This document shows, one piece after another, positions 1 through 8,680 of a stretch of 64,000 nt of DNA. Position 1 is the first letter of the stretch; each line of letters starts with the position of its first letter. Under the pieces are notes generated by a model, which saw only the letters and a program-made list of their open reading frames with translations, was not told the DNA's origin and did no database searches. Made by a program: the position numbers and the translations under genes. Source of the DNA: Anaerosporomusa subterranea (GTDB lineage Bacteria; Bacillota; Negativicutes; Sporomusales; Acetonemataceae); assembly GCF_001611555.1 (NCBI RefSeq), contig NZ_LSGP01000017.1, forward strand, positions 806,001 to 870,000, written 5' to 3'.

Positions 1-674
1 AGGAAACATACCTGCGGGTTCTGCAAGAGCGCAGGGTGGATGGAATCATCATTACTCCGGTATCTGATGAAAGAATTTATAACAATATCCAAATACCGAT
101 GGTTTTTATCAGTCGGATTCCCCATGAAGTCAGCAACAGTTTTGTGGTAATTGACAATGTCAGAGGTGGTTTTTTGGCAACCAAGCAGCTTCTTGAATCA
201 GGTTACAAACGCGTCGCATTTATCGGCGGCAAGAGCGAGGTGCACGTGAGCGCCGAACGGCTGGATGGATATAAATCGGCGCTGCATCGCTACAAATATC
301 CTGTCGATGAAGCATTGATTCTGAACGGTAAATTCGATAGCCAAAGCGGCTATGAGATCGCCGGGAAATTGCTCTCCACTCCGAATCCGCCAGACGCGGT
401 ATTTGCGGCGAATGATGTGATTGCCTTGGGTGTGCTGCAACGAGCTAAGGAAGTTGGCCTTAATGTACCTGGTGAGTTTGGCATTGTTGGTTTTGACGAT
501 ATTCCCTTCGCAGCCTATTCACAGATTCAGATGACGACCATTTCGCAACCTAAGTACCAGATGGGGAAATTTGCAGCTGAGATTTGCATTGGTGAAATTT
601 GTGACAAGACGAAGAATGACAGTAAGAAAATGATTTTAGAGCCCGAACTTGTCGTCCGGGGGACGACAAGATAG
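1..674 (+). CDS. LacI/GalR-family transcriptional regulator, 3' part
   Basis: The reading frame is open from the left edge of the window (ETYLRVLQERRVDG before the first internal start), so the gene begins outside and its helix-turn-helix is not seen. What remains is the periplasmic-binding-protein-like effector domain: RVDGIIITP, GGFLATKQLLESGYKRVAFIGG, AVFAANDVIALGVL and the closing GIVGFDDIPFA...TTISQP segment followed by LVVRGTTR, all typical of LacI/GalR regulators. By family it should bind a sugar or sugar derivative and release an operator. The next genes encode an isomerase-like barrel and an inositol-dehydrogenase-like enzyme, so the effector is probably a polyol or a related sugar (inference). 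Confidence 0.9.
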   Translation, partial: ETYLRVLQERRVDGIIITPVSDERIYNNIQIPMVFISRIPHEVSNSFVVIDNVRGGFLATKQLLESGYKRVAFIGGKSEVHVSAERLDGYKSALHRYKYPVDEALILNGKFDSQSGYEIAGKLLSTPNPPDAVFAANDVIALGVLQRAKEVGLNVPGEFGIVGFDDIPFAAYSQIQMTTISQPKYQMGKFAAEICIGEICDKTKNDSKKMILEPELVVRGTTR

Positions 675-733
675 TTAGTACCGTGTCAACCCTAGGCTGA
701 TACGGTACTAGTAGCGCAGGAGGTTGGTCAGGC

Positions 734-1570
734 ATGAACAAAATTAGTGCAACAATCCCGCTACAGTTTGATACAGGCTTCTCACCGTTTTTTGCAGCTG
801 AGTTTGATGAAGCCCTCTCTTGGCTTGCGGAAAATCGGTTTGACGGGATTGAAATCTGCGTTTCTGATCCGAAGCGAGTCAATGTTGAAGAATTGAATAA
901 TAAACTACGGCGGCATCATCTCGTCGTGACCGCGGTTTCTACCGGCCAAGCGAGGGCGCTGGAGGGAATTAGTCTAACTGATAGCATTAGGGAGGTCCGG
1001 GAAAGTGCAGTTCAGCGGCTGAGGGAGCATGTTGATCTTGCCGCCGCAATTGGCTTCCCGCTCGTAACTATTGGACTGCTACGCGGAGCGGGGAACCCAG
1101 GCACGAAGGATCGGGACTTGACGTATCTGGCTGAAGCGCTCGAAGTCTGCGCTGCCTACGCCGAATGTCGTCAGGTTGAGCTAATGGTCGAGCCGATTAA
1201 TCGCTATGAAACGACTTTGCTTAACACGGTGGATGAGACGGTCGCATTCTTGGCCTCTGTTGCCGGTGGTGAACAGATTGGCATCTTATTTGATACCTTC
1301 CATGCTAACATCGAAGAGGCTGACATCTGCCATTCCTTAGAGAAACTTGGCGATAGGCTGCTGCATCTTCACTTCGCCGATAGTAACCGCTGGCTGCCGG
1401 GGATGGGACATATCGACTTTTCGCAAATTTGCGATACACTGCGCAAAATGAATTATGGCGGCTATGTGTCGCTAGAAACGATCAACATGCCAGACCGCAT
1501 GGTTGTCAGATCGCGTTCGCAGACCAGTCTAAAACAGTGTTTCGCAGGCATGAAAGAAGGGGGATTGTAA
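734..1570 (+). CDS. Sugar phosphate isomerase/epimerase family TIM-barrel protein
   Basis: This 278-residue protein has the xylose-isomerase-like TIM-barrel pattern (AP endonuclease family 2): ENRFDGIEICV near the start, MVEPINRYETTLLNT with a metal-binding Glu around residue 155, GILFDTFHANIEE with Asp and His ligands, LLHLHFADSNRWLPGMGHIDF and YVSLETIN with the final Glu. The family isomerises or epimerises sugars or inosose intermediates. An AGGAGG lies about 9 bases before the ATG. It overlaps the next oxidoreductase gene by one base (TAATG), so the two are translationally coupled. An IolE/IolI-like or hexulose-epimerase role is possible; the substrate cannot be read from sequence. Confidence 0.85.
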   Translation: MNKISATIPLQFDTGFSPFFAAEFDEALSWLAENRFDGIEICVSDPKRVNVEELNNKLRRHHLVVTAVSTGQARALEGISLTDSIREVRESAVQRLREHVDLAAAIGFPLVTIGLLRGAGNPGTKDRDLTYLAEALEVCAAYAECRQVELMVEPINRYETTLLNTVDETVAFLASVAGGEQIGILFDTFHANIEEADICHSLEKLGDRLLHLHFADSNRWLPGMGHIDFSQICDTLRKMNYGGYVSLETINMPDRMVVRSRSQTSLKQCFAGMKEGGL

Positions 1571-2583
1571 TGGACGGAAAAGTGGTCCTAGGTATCATTG
1601 GGGTCGGTCGAATTGGCAGGCTGCATGTGGAAAATATCGTCAATCACGTAAAAAACGCCCATATCCGGGCCGTGTCTGACATTGATGCCGACAAGGCCAA
1701 GGATTGGGCGAAATCGTTAGGTATTGAGCTGGTTTATCCAGATTATCAGGATATACTCACAGATCCGGCAATTGACGCCGTATTGATTTGCTCTTCGACA
1801 GACACCCATGCACAGTTGATTATGGAGGCGGCCAAAGCAAAAAAACATATCTTCTGTGAAAAACCGATAGATTTTGATGTGTCAGTCATCCGTCAGGCCC
1901 TTGTCGCTGTCGACGAAGCCGGCGTAAAGCTACAGATCGGTTTTAACCGACGGTTTGACCACAACTTTCGCAAAGTCCATGATGCAGTTGAACGCGGGGC
2001 AATCGGACAGACGCATATCGTCAAGATCACATCACGCGATCCCGAGCCGCCGCCGCTCGCGTATGTAAAGGTCTCCGGTGGAATGTTCCTCGACATGACC
2101 ATCCATGATTTTGATATGGCGCGGTATTTGGCTGGCAGTGAAGTGGAGGAAGTATTCGCAACCGCCAACGTGCTGGTTGATCCGGCAATTGCTGAAGCGG
2201 GTGATGTGGATACAGCCGTTGTCACACTGAAGTTCGAAAATGGCGCAATCGGCGTTATTGATAATAGCCGCCGCGCCGTATACGGCTATGACCAACGGGT
2301 GGAAGTTTTCGGCTCGGCTGGCTGCATCTCAGTCGCTAATGATACACCAACGACGGCTGTCATCAGCACAGCCACAGGCATAATTAGCGACAAGCCGAAA
2401 TATTTTTTCCTGGAACGGTACAAAGAATCCTTCATTGATGAAATGAAAGCGTTTGTCAACGCAGTGGCGAACGGTGCTGACACCCCGGTTAGCGGCTTGG
2501 ACGGACTAAAGCCGGTGTTGATTGGGCTGGCAGCCAAGCAATCACTGCATGAGGGCCGGGCGATTCGAATAGCAAAATGCTAG
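1570..2583 (+). CDS. Gfo/Idh/MocA-family oxidoreductase, inositol 2-dehydrogenase-like
   Basis: A 337-residue NAD(P)-dependent oxidoreductase. The N-terminal Rossmann fold shows GIIGVGRIGRLHVENI. The family EKP motif appears as HIFCEKPIDFD near residue 100. The C-terminal alpha/beta domain carries GGMFLDMTIHDFDMARYLAG, whose Asp and His are the usual catalytic pair. The likely reaction is oxidation of myo-inositol or a related polyol to the 2-keto product. The ATG at 1570 overlaps the preceding stop and follows GAAAGAAGGGGG; a frame extension further upstream lacks a binding site. Its TAG shares a CTAG palindrome with the stop of the convergent DUF421 gene. Confidence 0.88.
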   Translation: MDGKVVLGIIGVGRIGRLHVENIVNHVKNAHIRAVSDIDADKAKDWAKSLGIELVYPDYQDILTDPAIDAVLICSSTDTHAQLIMEAAKAKKHIFCEKPIDFDVSVIRQALVAVDEAGVKLQIGFNRRFDHNFRKVHDAVERGAIGQTHIVKITSRDPEPPPLAYVKVSGGMFLDMTIHDFDMARYLAGSEVEEVFATANVLVDPAIAEAGDVDTAVVTLKFENGAIGVIDNSRRAVYGYDQRVEVFGSAGCISVANDTPTTAVISTATGIISDKPKYFFLERYKESFIDEMKAFVNAVANGADTPVSGLDGLKPVLIGLAAKQSLHEGRAIRIAKC

Positions 2584-3263
2584 GACTTTGGACAGACGAA
2601 GAAGTTTCCCTTTGAATCCACTACCGCATACATAACTGCTGTTAAATCCGCATATCCCTGCGCTTGCAGTTGTTGTGACAGCCATTCGCGGGAGTGTTGT
2701 TCAGATAGGTTTTCTTCAACAATTTCTCCATCCATGACTAATTCGACAGGATAAATCCCCTCTGTTGCCATGATGGCTAGATCAGACCGCGTCACCGGCT
2801 GATAGGCGGCTTTCTTGACAACAGTCATTGTGCCGTTATTTTCAATCATGGCATAGTGGACCTCGTTGAGGTCCACTATGCCATTTTCACGCAGCTGTGC
2901 ATTTAGCTCGTCAAGATCGTAGCGCATGGCTCTCATGCTTTCACGCAGAATTCGACCATCCTTAATGACAAGCGTCGGTGAGCCCTCGATGAGCTTGCGC
3001 ATAGGTCTACTGATAAGGGTGATATGGGCAATGCCATAGGCTAGAGCAACAAACAATACTAGATCATAGAAATGACTAACGAATTTGTCTGGCTCGGATG
3101 CCACGATATTGCCAGCGATAGAACCAATTGTAATACCGCTGACGTATTCATAAAAAGTGAGCTGACCGACCTGAGTTTTTCCTAGAATGCGGGTGAAAAG
3201 AAGTAATGCGAAGAATATTAGCGTTGTCTGCCAAGTATCTTGCAAAATTTGCTGCCAATCCAT
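2580..3263 (-). CDS. DUF421 (YetF/YcaP-like) membrane protein
   Basis: A 227-residue protein with about three N-terminal membrane segments (TTLIFFALLLFTRILGK, YVSGITIGSIAGNIVA, LVLFVALAYGIAHITLI) followed by a soluble domain. GKTQVGQLTFYEYVSGITIG and the SPTLVIKDGRI / LDELNAQLRENGI blocks are hallmarks of DUF421. Physiological function in the family is poorly known; links to envelope stress and sporulation have been proposed. The ATG at 3263 is 11 bases after GGAGGG; a GTG three codons earlier would be too close to it. The gene is convergent with the inositol-dehydrogenase-like gene and overlaps it by four bases. A large perfect inverted repeat lies inside its coding region. Confidence 0.85.
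   Translation of the reverse strand: MDWQQILQDTWQTTLIFFALLLFTRILGKTQVGQLTFYEYVSGITIGSIAGNIVASEPDKFVSHFYDLVLFVALAYGIAHITLISRPMRKLIEGSPTLVIKDGRILRESMRAMRYDLDELNAQLRENGIVDLNEVHYAMIENNGTMTVVKKAAYQPVTRSDLAIMATEGIYPVELVMDGEIVEENLSEQHSREWLSQQLQAQGYADLTAVMYAVVDSKGNFFVCPKS
2848..2884 (+). terminator. Perfect 17-bp hairpin inside the DUF421 coding region
   Basis: Two 17-base arms, perfectly complementary, flank a 3-base loop (GTT). On the plus strand the hairpin is followed by ATTTTC. It lies about 265 bases past the end of the plus-strand oxidoreductase gene, within the convergent gene. It may end plus-strand transcription, or cause pausing of minus-strand transcription. The function is inferred; the dyad is directly visible. 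Confidence 0.5.
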
Positions 3264-3356
3264 AATGAACACATCCCTCCTCTAGCTATAGGATGGACGG
3301 TTCGAACGTTAGCTATGAATAGAAAATAGTAAAGGTAATAGGATACAGATAACGAT

Positions 3357-3394
3357 TTCACAGAGTAAACGGAGGTCACAGAGGGCACAAAGGT
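3357..3394. repeat. Short CACAGAG-type intergenic repeat
   Basis: A short run of spaced CAGAG/GGAGG units (CACAGAGTAAACGGAGGTCA, then CAGAGGGCACAAAGG) related to the longer repeats at 4.6, 9.6, 16.6 and 26.8 kb. It lies just past the end of a small minus-strand ORF. Confidence 0.55.
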
Positions 3395-3640
3395 CTAATA
3401 GGAACGTAATCCAAAGCGCGGATGTCTGACAGGTCGCAAGCTTAGTTTCTGAACTAAGGCGGCAGCTGCCGCAAGCGATAGATCCCGCCGCTCTTTGCTG
3501 TTTTCGAATACGCATAATGGCTCGCTAACCCCGACTTCGCCTGCAGGCATGTATACATATTCGCCTGCTAAGCGGTCCCCGAAAATGATGCCAGCTTGAA
3601 GATGACTGGCTGTTATCTGACTCATAGGGTAATTCACCAT
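3395..3640 (-). CDS. Small hypothetical protein (81 aa)
   Basis: I do not recognise this protein. It begins MVNYPMSQITASHLQAG and contains an Ala-rich stretch (SLAAAAALVQKLS) followed by a basic tail (RPVRHPRFGLRSY). Reasons to think it is real are a GAGG placed 5 bases before the ATG at 3640 and a good upstream promoter with an extended -10 (TGGTATAAT). A further ATG lies one codon earlier, and the frame stays open another 20 codons upstream without a binding site. No transmembrane segment or motif is seen. It may be an orphan gene. Confidence 0.4.
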   Translation of the reverse strand: MVNYPMSQITASHLQAGIIFGDRLAGEYVYMPAGEVGVSEPLCVFENSKERRDLSLAAAAALVQKLSLRPVRHPRFGLRSY

Positions 3641-3691
3641 CATTTCCTCAAAAATTGCAAATACTGTTAATAGCCTAGTAGTATAGTAGTT

Positions 3692-3719
3692 ATTATACCA
3701 CACAGTATCGAAAACAGAA
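3692..3719 (-). promoter_or_regulatory. Promoter for the small minus-strand ORF
   Basis: Read on the minus strand: TTCTGT, 16 bases, TATAAT, with a TG one base before the -10 (extended -10). It lies about 50 bases upstream of the ATG at 3640. Confidence 0.5.
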
Positions 3720-3781
3720 TATGAAAGGAAATGGCAATCGCGGTGGCGAACTGTTGTGAAAATAGTACAGGAGGGAAGGGC

Positions 3782-4600
3782 ATGAGTAGTATTAAGGTGG
3801 GCATTTGTCAGATGGCTGTACAGGACGACAAACAGGACAATCTAGACCGGGCTGAGGATATGCTGCGGCAGGCCAAGCAGGCCGGGTGTTCGCTGGCCGT
3901 ATTGCCGGAGATGTTTAATTGTCCCTACACGGCAGAGCTGTTTCCGCAATACGCGGAAGAATATTCGGGTGAGACAACAAAGATGCTGTCTGCGGCTGCG
4001 TCAAAGTATGCAATGACAGTCGTGGGCGGCTCGATTCCTGAACGAGATGCCGCTGGCCGCATTTACAATACTTCCTTTGTCTTTAACAGCCAAGGGAAAC
4101 TACTGGCGCGCCACCGCAAAGCCCATCTTTTCGATGTGGATATTGCCGGTGGTACTGTCTTTCAGGAGTCGAAGACCTTAACTGCTGGGGATAAAACGAC
4201 TGTAGTTTCAACACCGGATCTGACGTTTGGTGTTGGTGTTTGTTATGATATCCGCTTCTCCCAATTTGCAAGATGTATGACACTCCAAGGGGCAAAACTG
4301 TTGATCTACCCTGCCGCTTTTGGCTGGACGACTGGACCGGCGCATTGGGAGCTGCTGCTTCGTTCGCGGGCGGTGGATAATCAGGTATTTTTGATCGGCG
4401 CTGCGCCTGCGAAAAATCCTAATGCTGAATATAAGGCTTATGGTCACTCGATGCTAATCGATCCCTGGGGACGCATTTTGGCAGCCGCAGACGAGCACGA
4501 GACTGTGATTACCGCAGAGATGGATTTGTCGCTAATCGATAAAGTACGGGCAGAGTTACCAATTCTAAAGCACTGGCGAGAAGACATTTACACGTCCTGA
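3782..4600 (+). CDS. Carbon-nitrogen hydrolase (omega-amidase/nitrilase-like)
   Basis: A 272-residue nitrilase-superfamily enzyme with the full catalytic triad: Glu in LPEMFNCPY, Lys in RHRKAHLFDVDI and Cys in GVGVCYDIRF, with GWTTGPAHWELLLRSRA downstream as in Nit2/YafV-type omega-amidases. These hydrolyse alpha-keto acid amides such as 2-oxoglutaramate or 2-oxosuccinamate, repairing by-products of transamination. The start at 3782 (MSSIKVGICQ) is chosen because GGAGGG lies 6-10 bases upstream and family members begin at this point; a longer frame from 3731 has no binding site. It appears to be a single-gene unit followed by a repeat. Confidence 0.85.
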   Translation: MSSIKVGICQMAVQDDKQDNLDRAEDMLRQAKQAGCSLAVLPEMFNCPYTAELFPQYAEEYSGETTKMLSAAASKYAMTVVGGSIPERDAAGRIYNTSFVFNSQGKLLARHRKAHLFDVDIAGGTVFQESKTLTAGDKTTVVSTPDLTFGVGVCYDIRFSQFARCMTLQGAKLLIYPAAFGWTTGPAHWELLLRSRAVDNQVFLIGAAPAKNPNAEYKAYGHSMLIDPWGRILAAADEHETVITAEMDLSLIDKVRAELPILKHWREDIYTS

Positions 4601-4611
4601 AGCAGAGAATA

Positions 4612-4735
4612 CGTCTGTAAATGGCAGAGCACGCAGAGTACGCGGAAGGGACCCGCAGAGGGAACGGTTATTTTCGTAACCCAGTAGCCCTCAGAGCACC
4701 CTCTTCGGTCTCTGCGTACTCTGCGGTTAAGCAGT
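4612..4735. repeat. CACAGAG-type inverted repeat
   Basis: About 120 nt of spaced CAGAG units whose left half (GCACGCAGAGTACGCGGAAG) is roughly complementary to the right half (CTCTGCGTACTCTGCGGTTA), so the unit can fold on itself. It separates the omega-amidase from the ABC importer operon. Related copies occur at 9.6, 16.6 and 26.8 kb. Confidence 0.7.
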
Positions 4736-4874
4736 CCATTTCCGATTTTTAGAACATTTTGCTGAAAAAGATAAAATTCGTTCATGTTTTTTTACTCCTC
4801 CAGCAGGGAAACGAACATTAAAGCAGAATAAGTAAAAAAAGTTCTATTATACATATGGGGAGTGGAGAAAAAAC

Positions 4875-5978
4875 ATGAAGAACAAGGCTCTTATACTTGC
4901 TTTGACTCTGGTCATGGCTATGTCGCTTGTCCTTAGCGGCTGCGGCGGCGAGAAAAAAGCAGAAGCGCCAAAGCAAGACAAGCTGAAAGTCGCTTTCGTG
5001 TATATCGGACCAGTTGGCGACGCCGGCTGGACGTATGCTCATGATCAAGCCCGTAAGTATTTAGTGGAAAAAATGCCTGATGTGCAAACTACTATTATTG
5101 AATCTGTGCCTGAGGGTGCGGATTCCGAGCGTGTTATTACTCAACTGGCCGAACAGGGTAACAAGATCATTTTTACTACCAGTTTTGGTTACATGGACCC
5201 CACCATTAATGTTGCTAAAAAATATCCTGGCATCACGTTCTTACACTGCTCCGGCTTTAAGACAGCGCCTAATGTAGGCACCTATTTCGGCCGGATTTAT
5301 CAAGCCCGTTATCTGACCGGTATTGCTGCTGGTAAACAGACTAAATCCAATACGATCGGCTATGTAGCCGCTTTCCCGATTCCAGAAGTTATCCGCGGTA
5401 TCAACGCGTTTACCCAAGGTGTACGCTCGGTGAACCCAGAAGCGAAGGTAAAAGTTGTTTGGACAAATACCTGGTATGACCCTGCCAAAGAAAAACAGGC
5501 TGCTCTAACACTGCTTGACGCTGGTTCTGACGTGATCGCTCAGCACCAAGACACTCCGGGACCCATGCAGGCTGCTCAGGAAAAAGGTAAGTTCGGCATT
5601 GGCTATAACACCGACATGAGCAAGATGGCGCCTAAGGCTGTTTTGACCTCCGCTCTCTGGAACTGGGGCCCCTACTATGTGAAAGTAGTCGATGCCGTTA
5701 AGAAAGGTACTTGGAAGTCTGAACAGTATTGGGGCCCGATGAGCGATGACGTGGTAGCTATTGCTCCGTTTGGCCCAATGGTTACTGATGAAACCAAGAA
5801 ACTTGTTGAAGACGCTAAGAAAAAAATTCTGAACAATCAATGGGACGTATTCCATGGTCCAGTAAAAGATCAGTCTGGTCAGATCAAGATTGCCGCCGGT
5901 CAGAAAATGTCTGATGCGGATATGTTGAGCTTCAATTGGTTTGTTGAAGGTGTAGACGGAACGATTCCTAAACAATAA
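4875..5978 (+). CDS. BMP-family ABC transporter substrate-binding lipoprotein
   Basis: A 367-residue lipoprotein. The N-terminus is a type II signal peptide with lipobox LVLSGCGG, so Cys22-23 should be lipidated. The mature domain has the BMP/PnrA fold signature: VAFVYIGPVGDAGWTYAHD, IIFTTSFGYMDP, GTYFGRIYQARYLTGIAAG and DAGSDVIAQHQDTPGPMQAAQEKG. Family members bind purine nucleosides or related compounds. It is the first gene of a four-gene importer operon that is followed by xpt, so purine nucleosides are the likely cargo (inference). The binding site is GGGGAGTGGAG upstream of the ATG. I see no purine riboswitch in the 140 bases upstream. Confidence 0.92.
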   Translation: MKNKALILALTLVMAMSLVLSGCGGEKKAEAPKQDKLKVAFVYIGPVGDAGWTYAHDQARKYLVEKMPDVQTTIIESVPEGADSERVITQLAEQGNKIIFTTSFGYMDPTINVAKKYPGITFLHCSGFKTAPNVGTYFGRIYQARYLTGIAAGKQTKSNTIGYVAAFPIPEVIRGINAFTQGVRSVNPEAKVKVVWTNTWYDPAKEKQAALTLLDAGSDVIAQHQDTPGPMQAAQEKGKFGIGYNTDMSKMAPKAVLTSALWNWGPYYVKVVDAVKKGTWKSEQYWGPMSDDVVAIAPFGPMVTDETKKLVEDAKKKILNNQWDVFHGPVKDQSGQIKIAAGQKMSDADMLSFNWFVEGVDGTIPKQ

Positions 5979-6069
5979 CTTTTCAGGCCGTTGTAGAGGC
6001 TCCAGATGTGGTGACGCAAATGGGGCCTTCTGGCGGCTCAATGTATTTTAAACAGGGGAGAGAAAACAT

Positions 6070-7614
6070 ATGAGCGCACCACTTATCCAGATGCGCGGCA
6101 TCGTTAAGACCTTTCCGGGCGTAGTTGCAAATGATTGTGTGGACCTTGATATTTGCGCCGGAGAGATTCACGCTCTGTTGGGCGAAAATGGTTCTGGAAA
6201 GAGTACGCTGATGTCGGTACTCGCCGGATTGTACCGTCCCGACTCAGGAACGATTGCCATAGAGGGGAAAACCCGTAATTTTGCTTCGCCGCGTGATGCA
6301 ATTAACTGCGGCATTGGCATGATTCATCAACATTTTAAGTTGGTCGAACCGTTCACTGTGACGGAAAACATGATGATGAGCGAAAGTAGCGGCTTATTGC
6401 TGTCTGCCAAGAAAGTAAAAGCGGAAATTATTGCTTTGGGAGAAAAATTTGGTCTGGCAGTTAATCCAGACGCTGTTGTCGGCCACTTGTCGGTAGGTGA
6501 GAAACAGCGCGTGGAAATTCTGCGTGCATTGTATCAAGGATCGCGGGTTTTGATCATGGATGAGCCGACGGCGGTACTGACGCCGCAGGAGACCTGCGAG
6601 TTATTTGCAAACTTGAAGAATATGGCGAACAGTGGATGCGCTGTCGTCTTTATTACGCATAAAATGAACGAAGTTCACGAATTAGCTGATCGGGTAACGG
6701 TATTACGCGGCGGCAAGGTCAGCGGTCAATTGGCGCGGACTCAGCTCGACACTGACCGATTGGTTCGGTTAATGGTAGGGCGGGATGTTGCTTCACAATA
6801 TGAACGCGAAGACGCTGCAGTAGGAACGGTGGCGCTAAAGTTAGACAAGGTAATTGCCCTAAATAACATGGGACTCGAAGGTTTGTCTCGTTTATCGCTG
6901 ACCATAAGACAAGGCGAGATACTGGGTTTGGCTGGAGTCGCTGGCAATGGGCAGCGTGAACTGGCAGAAGTGATCGCTGGATTGCGTAAAGTTGTCGAGG
7001 GCTCGGTTACCGTCTTCGGTGAAGAAGTAACAAACTGCAAAGCCTCAGCTATGATTGCGCGTGGTGTCAGCTATGTCCCAGAAGACCGGCTTGGTGTCGG
7101 ACTGGCGCCAGATCTGGATATTCTCGATAATTTGCTTTTAAAAAGTTATCGCCAGCCGGAATGTTCTGGCCGCTGGCTGCTGCGGCGGCAAATGAATGAG
7201 GAAAAGGCGGCGAAGTTGGTCAAGCAGCACCATGTGAAACTGGCTAGTTTGCGGCAACCTGTGCGTTTATTGTCAGGCGGCAATCTGCAGAAATTGCTAC
7301 TGGCTAGAGAAATAGCACAGCGTCCCCGGCTGATGGTGGTTGTTTATCCGGCCCGTGGTCTCGATGTGGGCGCGACCGAAGCGGTGCATAAATTGCTGCT
7401 TGCTTTGCGTGCGAACGGTACGGCGATTCTGTTAATCTCAGAAGACCTGGAAGAAATTCTAAAGCTGGCAGATCGGGTCGGTGTATTATTTAATGGCCGT
7501 ATCGCCGGTGAGTTTGCCGCTAATGAGGTAGACGTTGCTACGATCGGTCATCTAATGGCAGGTTCTGTACGATTGGAAGGAGGCGAAATGGGTGTTGTTC
7601 CCATGTGCGGTTAA
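6070..7614 (+). CDS. Nucleoside ABC transporter ATP-binding protein (two ABC domains)
   Basis: A 514-residue tandem ATPase like NupO/YufO and the sugar MglA type. The first domain is canonical: Walker A GENGSGKST (about residues 38-46), signature LSVGEKQRVEI, Walker B VLIMDEPTAVL. The second domain is degenerate at Walker A (GVAGNGQREL) but keeps LSGGNLQKLLLAREI and a Walker B region reading LMVVVYPARGLD. This asymmetry is normal for the family. Its 3' end overlaps the first permease gene by 23 bases. It powers import of the substrate bound by the upstream lipoprotein. Confidence 0.93.
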   Translation: MSAPLIQMRGIVKTFPGVVANDCVDLDICAGEIHALLGENGSGKSTLMSVLAGLYRPDSGTIAIEGKTRNFASPRDAINCGIGMIHQHFKLVEPFTVTENMMMSESSGLLLSAKKVKAEIIALGEKFGLAVNPDAVVGHLSVGEKQRVEILRALYQGSRVLIMDEPTAVLTPQETCELFANLKNMANSGCAVVFITHKMNEVHELADRVTVLRGGKVSGQLARTQLDTDRLVRLMVGRDVASQYEREDAAVGTVALKLDKVIALNNMGLEGLSRLSLTIRQGEILGLAGVAGNGQRELAEVIAGLRKVVEGSVTVFGEEVTNCKASAMIARGVSYVPEDRLGVGLAPDLDILDNLLLKSYRQPECSGRWLLRRQMNEEKAAKLVKQHHVKLASLRQPVRLLSGGNLQKLLLAREIAQRPRLMVVVYPARGLDVGATEAVHKLLLALRANGTAILLISEDLEEILKLADRVGVLFNGRIAGEFAANEVDVATIGHLMAGSVRLEGGEMGVVPMCG

Positions 7615-8680
7615 ACTGGAAAAGCGTCTTGCGCCCTCAACGGCGATGACGTTGGCCACGCCCGTTATCTCCGTTATCCTGGCACTATTGTTTTGTGCGG
7701 TATTTCTCGCTTTGACTGGACAAAATCCGTTGGACGTGTATATTGCCATGTTAACCGGAGCCGTTGGCTCGGCCTACGGGCTTTCTGAAACATTAGTAAA
7801 GGCCATTCCCCTGATGCTTTGTGGTCTCGGCATTTCGATCGCCTTTCGCATGCAACTCTGGAATATCGGTGGCGAAGGGCAGCTGTATATGGGAGCTTTT
7901 GCGGCAACGTGGGTTGCGCTGAGCTTTCCGGAACTGCCGGCCTGGCTGCTGCTGCCGCTAATGGTGGTTGTTTCAATGCTCAGTGGCGGTATTTGGGCGC
8001 TGATTGCGGCTGCATTACGGGCGAAATGGCAAGTCAATGAAATTATTATTACACTCATGTTGAACTATATTGGCAGTCTTTGGGTTAGTTATCTGGTGCA
8101 TGGGCCTTGGCGCGATCCGAAGGGCCACAATTTTCCGCTGACTGCGCCTTTTTCTCCGTCGGCTTTGCTGCCTACACTTGGTGACAGCCGCATTCATGCT
8201 GGGCTGATTTTTGCTATTGTACTGATGGTGCTTTTATATGTGGTATTCCGCCAATCACGCTGGGGCTATGAGATCCGCGTCATTGGCGCTAATGAGACGG
8301 CAGCCCGTTATGCCGGCATGAATATTAAACGTAATATTTACCTTGTGATGCTGGCCAGCGGCGCGATTTGTGGTTTGGCTGGCATGACGGAAGTCAGCGG
8401 CATTGTCGGACGCTTACAGCCAAATATTAGTCCAGGTTACGGATTTACCGCCATTATTGTTGCGTATTTGAGCCGGATGAACCCGTTAGCGATTGGGATC
8501 GTTTCACTGCTGTTTGGCGCACTGCAAGTGGGTGGCTACTACATCCAGACCTTTGGTGTATCTGCCACTGTGTCGGCAATGTTGCAAGGTGCGATACTTT
8601 TCTTTGTTGCTGGCGGCGAAGTGTTTACTCAATATCGGCTTGTAGTCAAGAGTGTGAAGGGAGCTGTAGCGCGTGGCTGA
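7592..8680 (+). CDS. Nucleoside ABC transporter permease (NupP/YufP-like)
   Basis: A 362-residue polytopic membrane protein with about nine hydrophobic segments and the family pattern GGEGQLYMGAFAATWVAL, LRAKWQVNEIIITLMLNYI and VIGANETAARYAGMNIKR, the last being the cytoplasmic coupling loop. The start is a GTG at 7592 placed 8 bases after AAGGAGG, lying inside the 3' end of the ATPase gene in another frame. The gene overlaps the second permease gene by 8 bases, so all parts of the importer are translationally coupled. Confidence 0.9.
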   Translation: MLFPCAVKLEKRLAPSTAMTLATPVISVILALLFCAVFLALTGQNPLDVYIAMLTGAVGSAYGLSETLVKAIPLMLCGLGISIAFRMQLWNIGGEGQLYMGAFAATWVALSFPELPAWLLLPLMVVVSMLSGGIWALIAAALRAKWQVNEIIITLMLNYIGSLWVSYLVHGPWRDPKGHNFPLTAPFSPSALLPTLGDSRIHAGLIFAIVLMVLLYVVFRQSRWGYEIRVIGANETAARYAGMNIKRNIYLVMLASGAICGLAGMTEVSGIVGRLQPNISPGYGFTAIIVAYLSRMNPLAIGIVSLLFGALQVGGYYIQTFGVSATVSAMLQGAILFFVAGGEVFTQYRLVVKSVKGAVARG

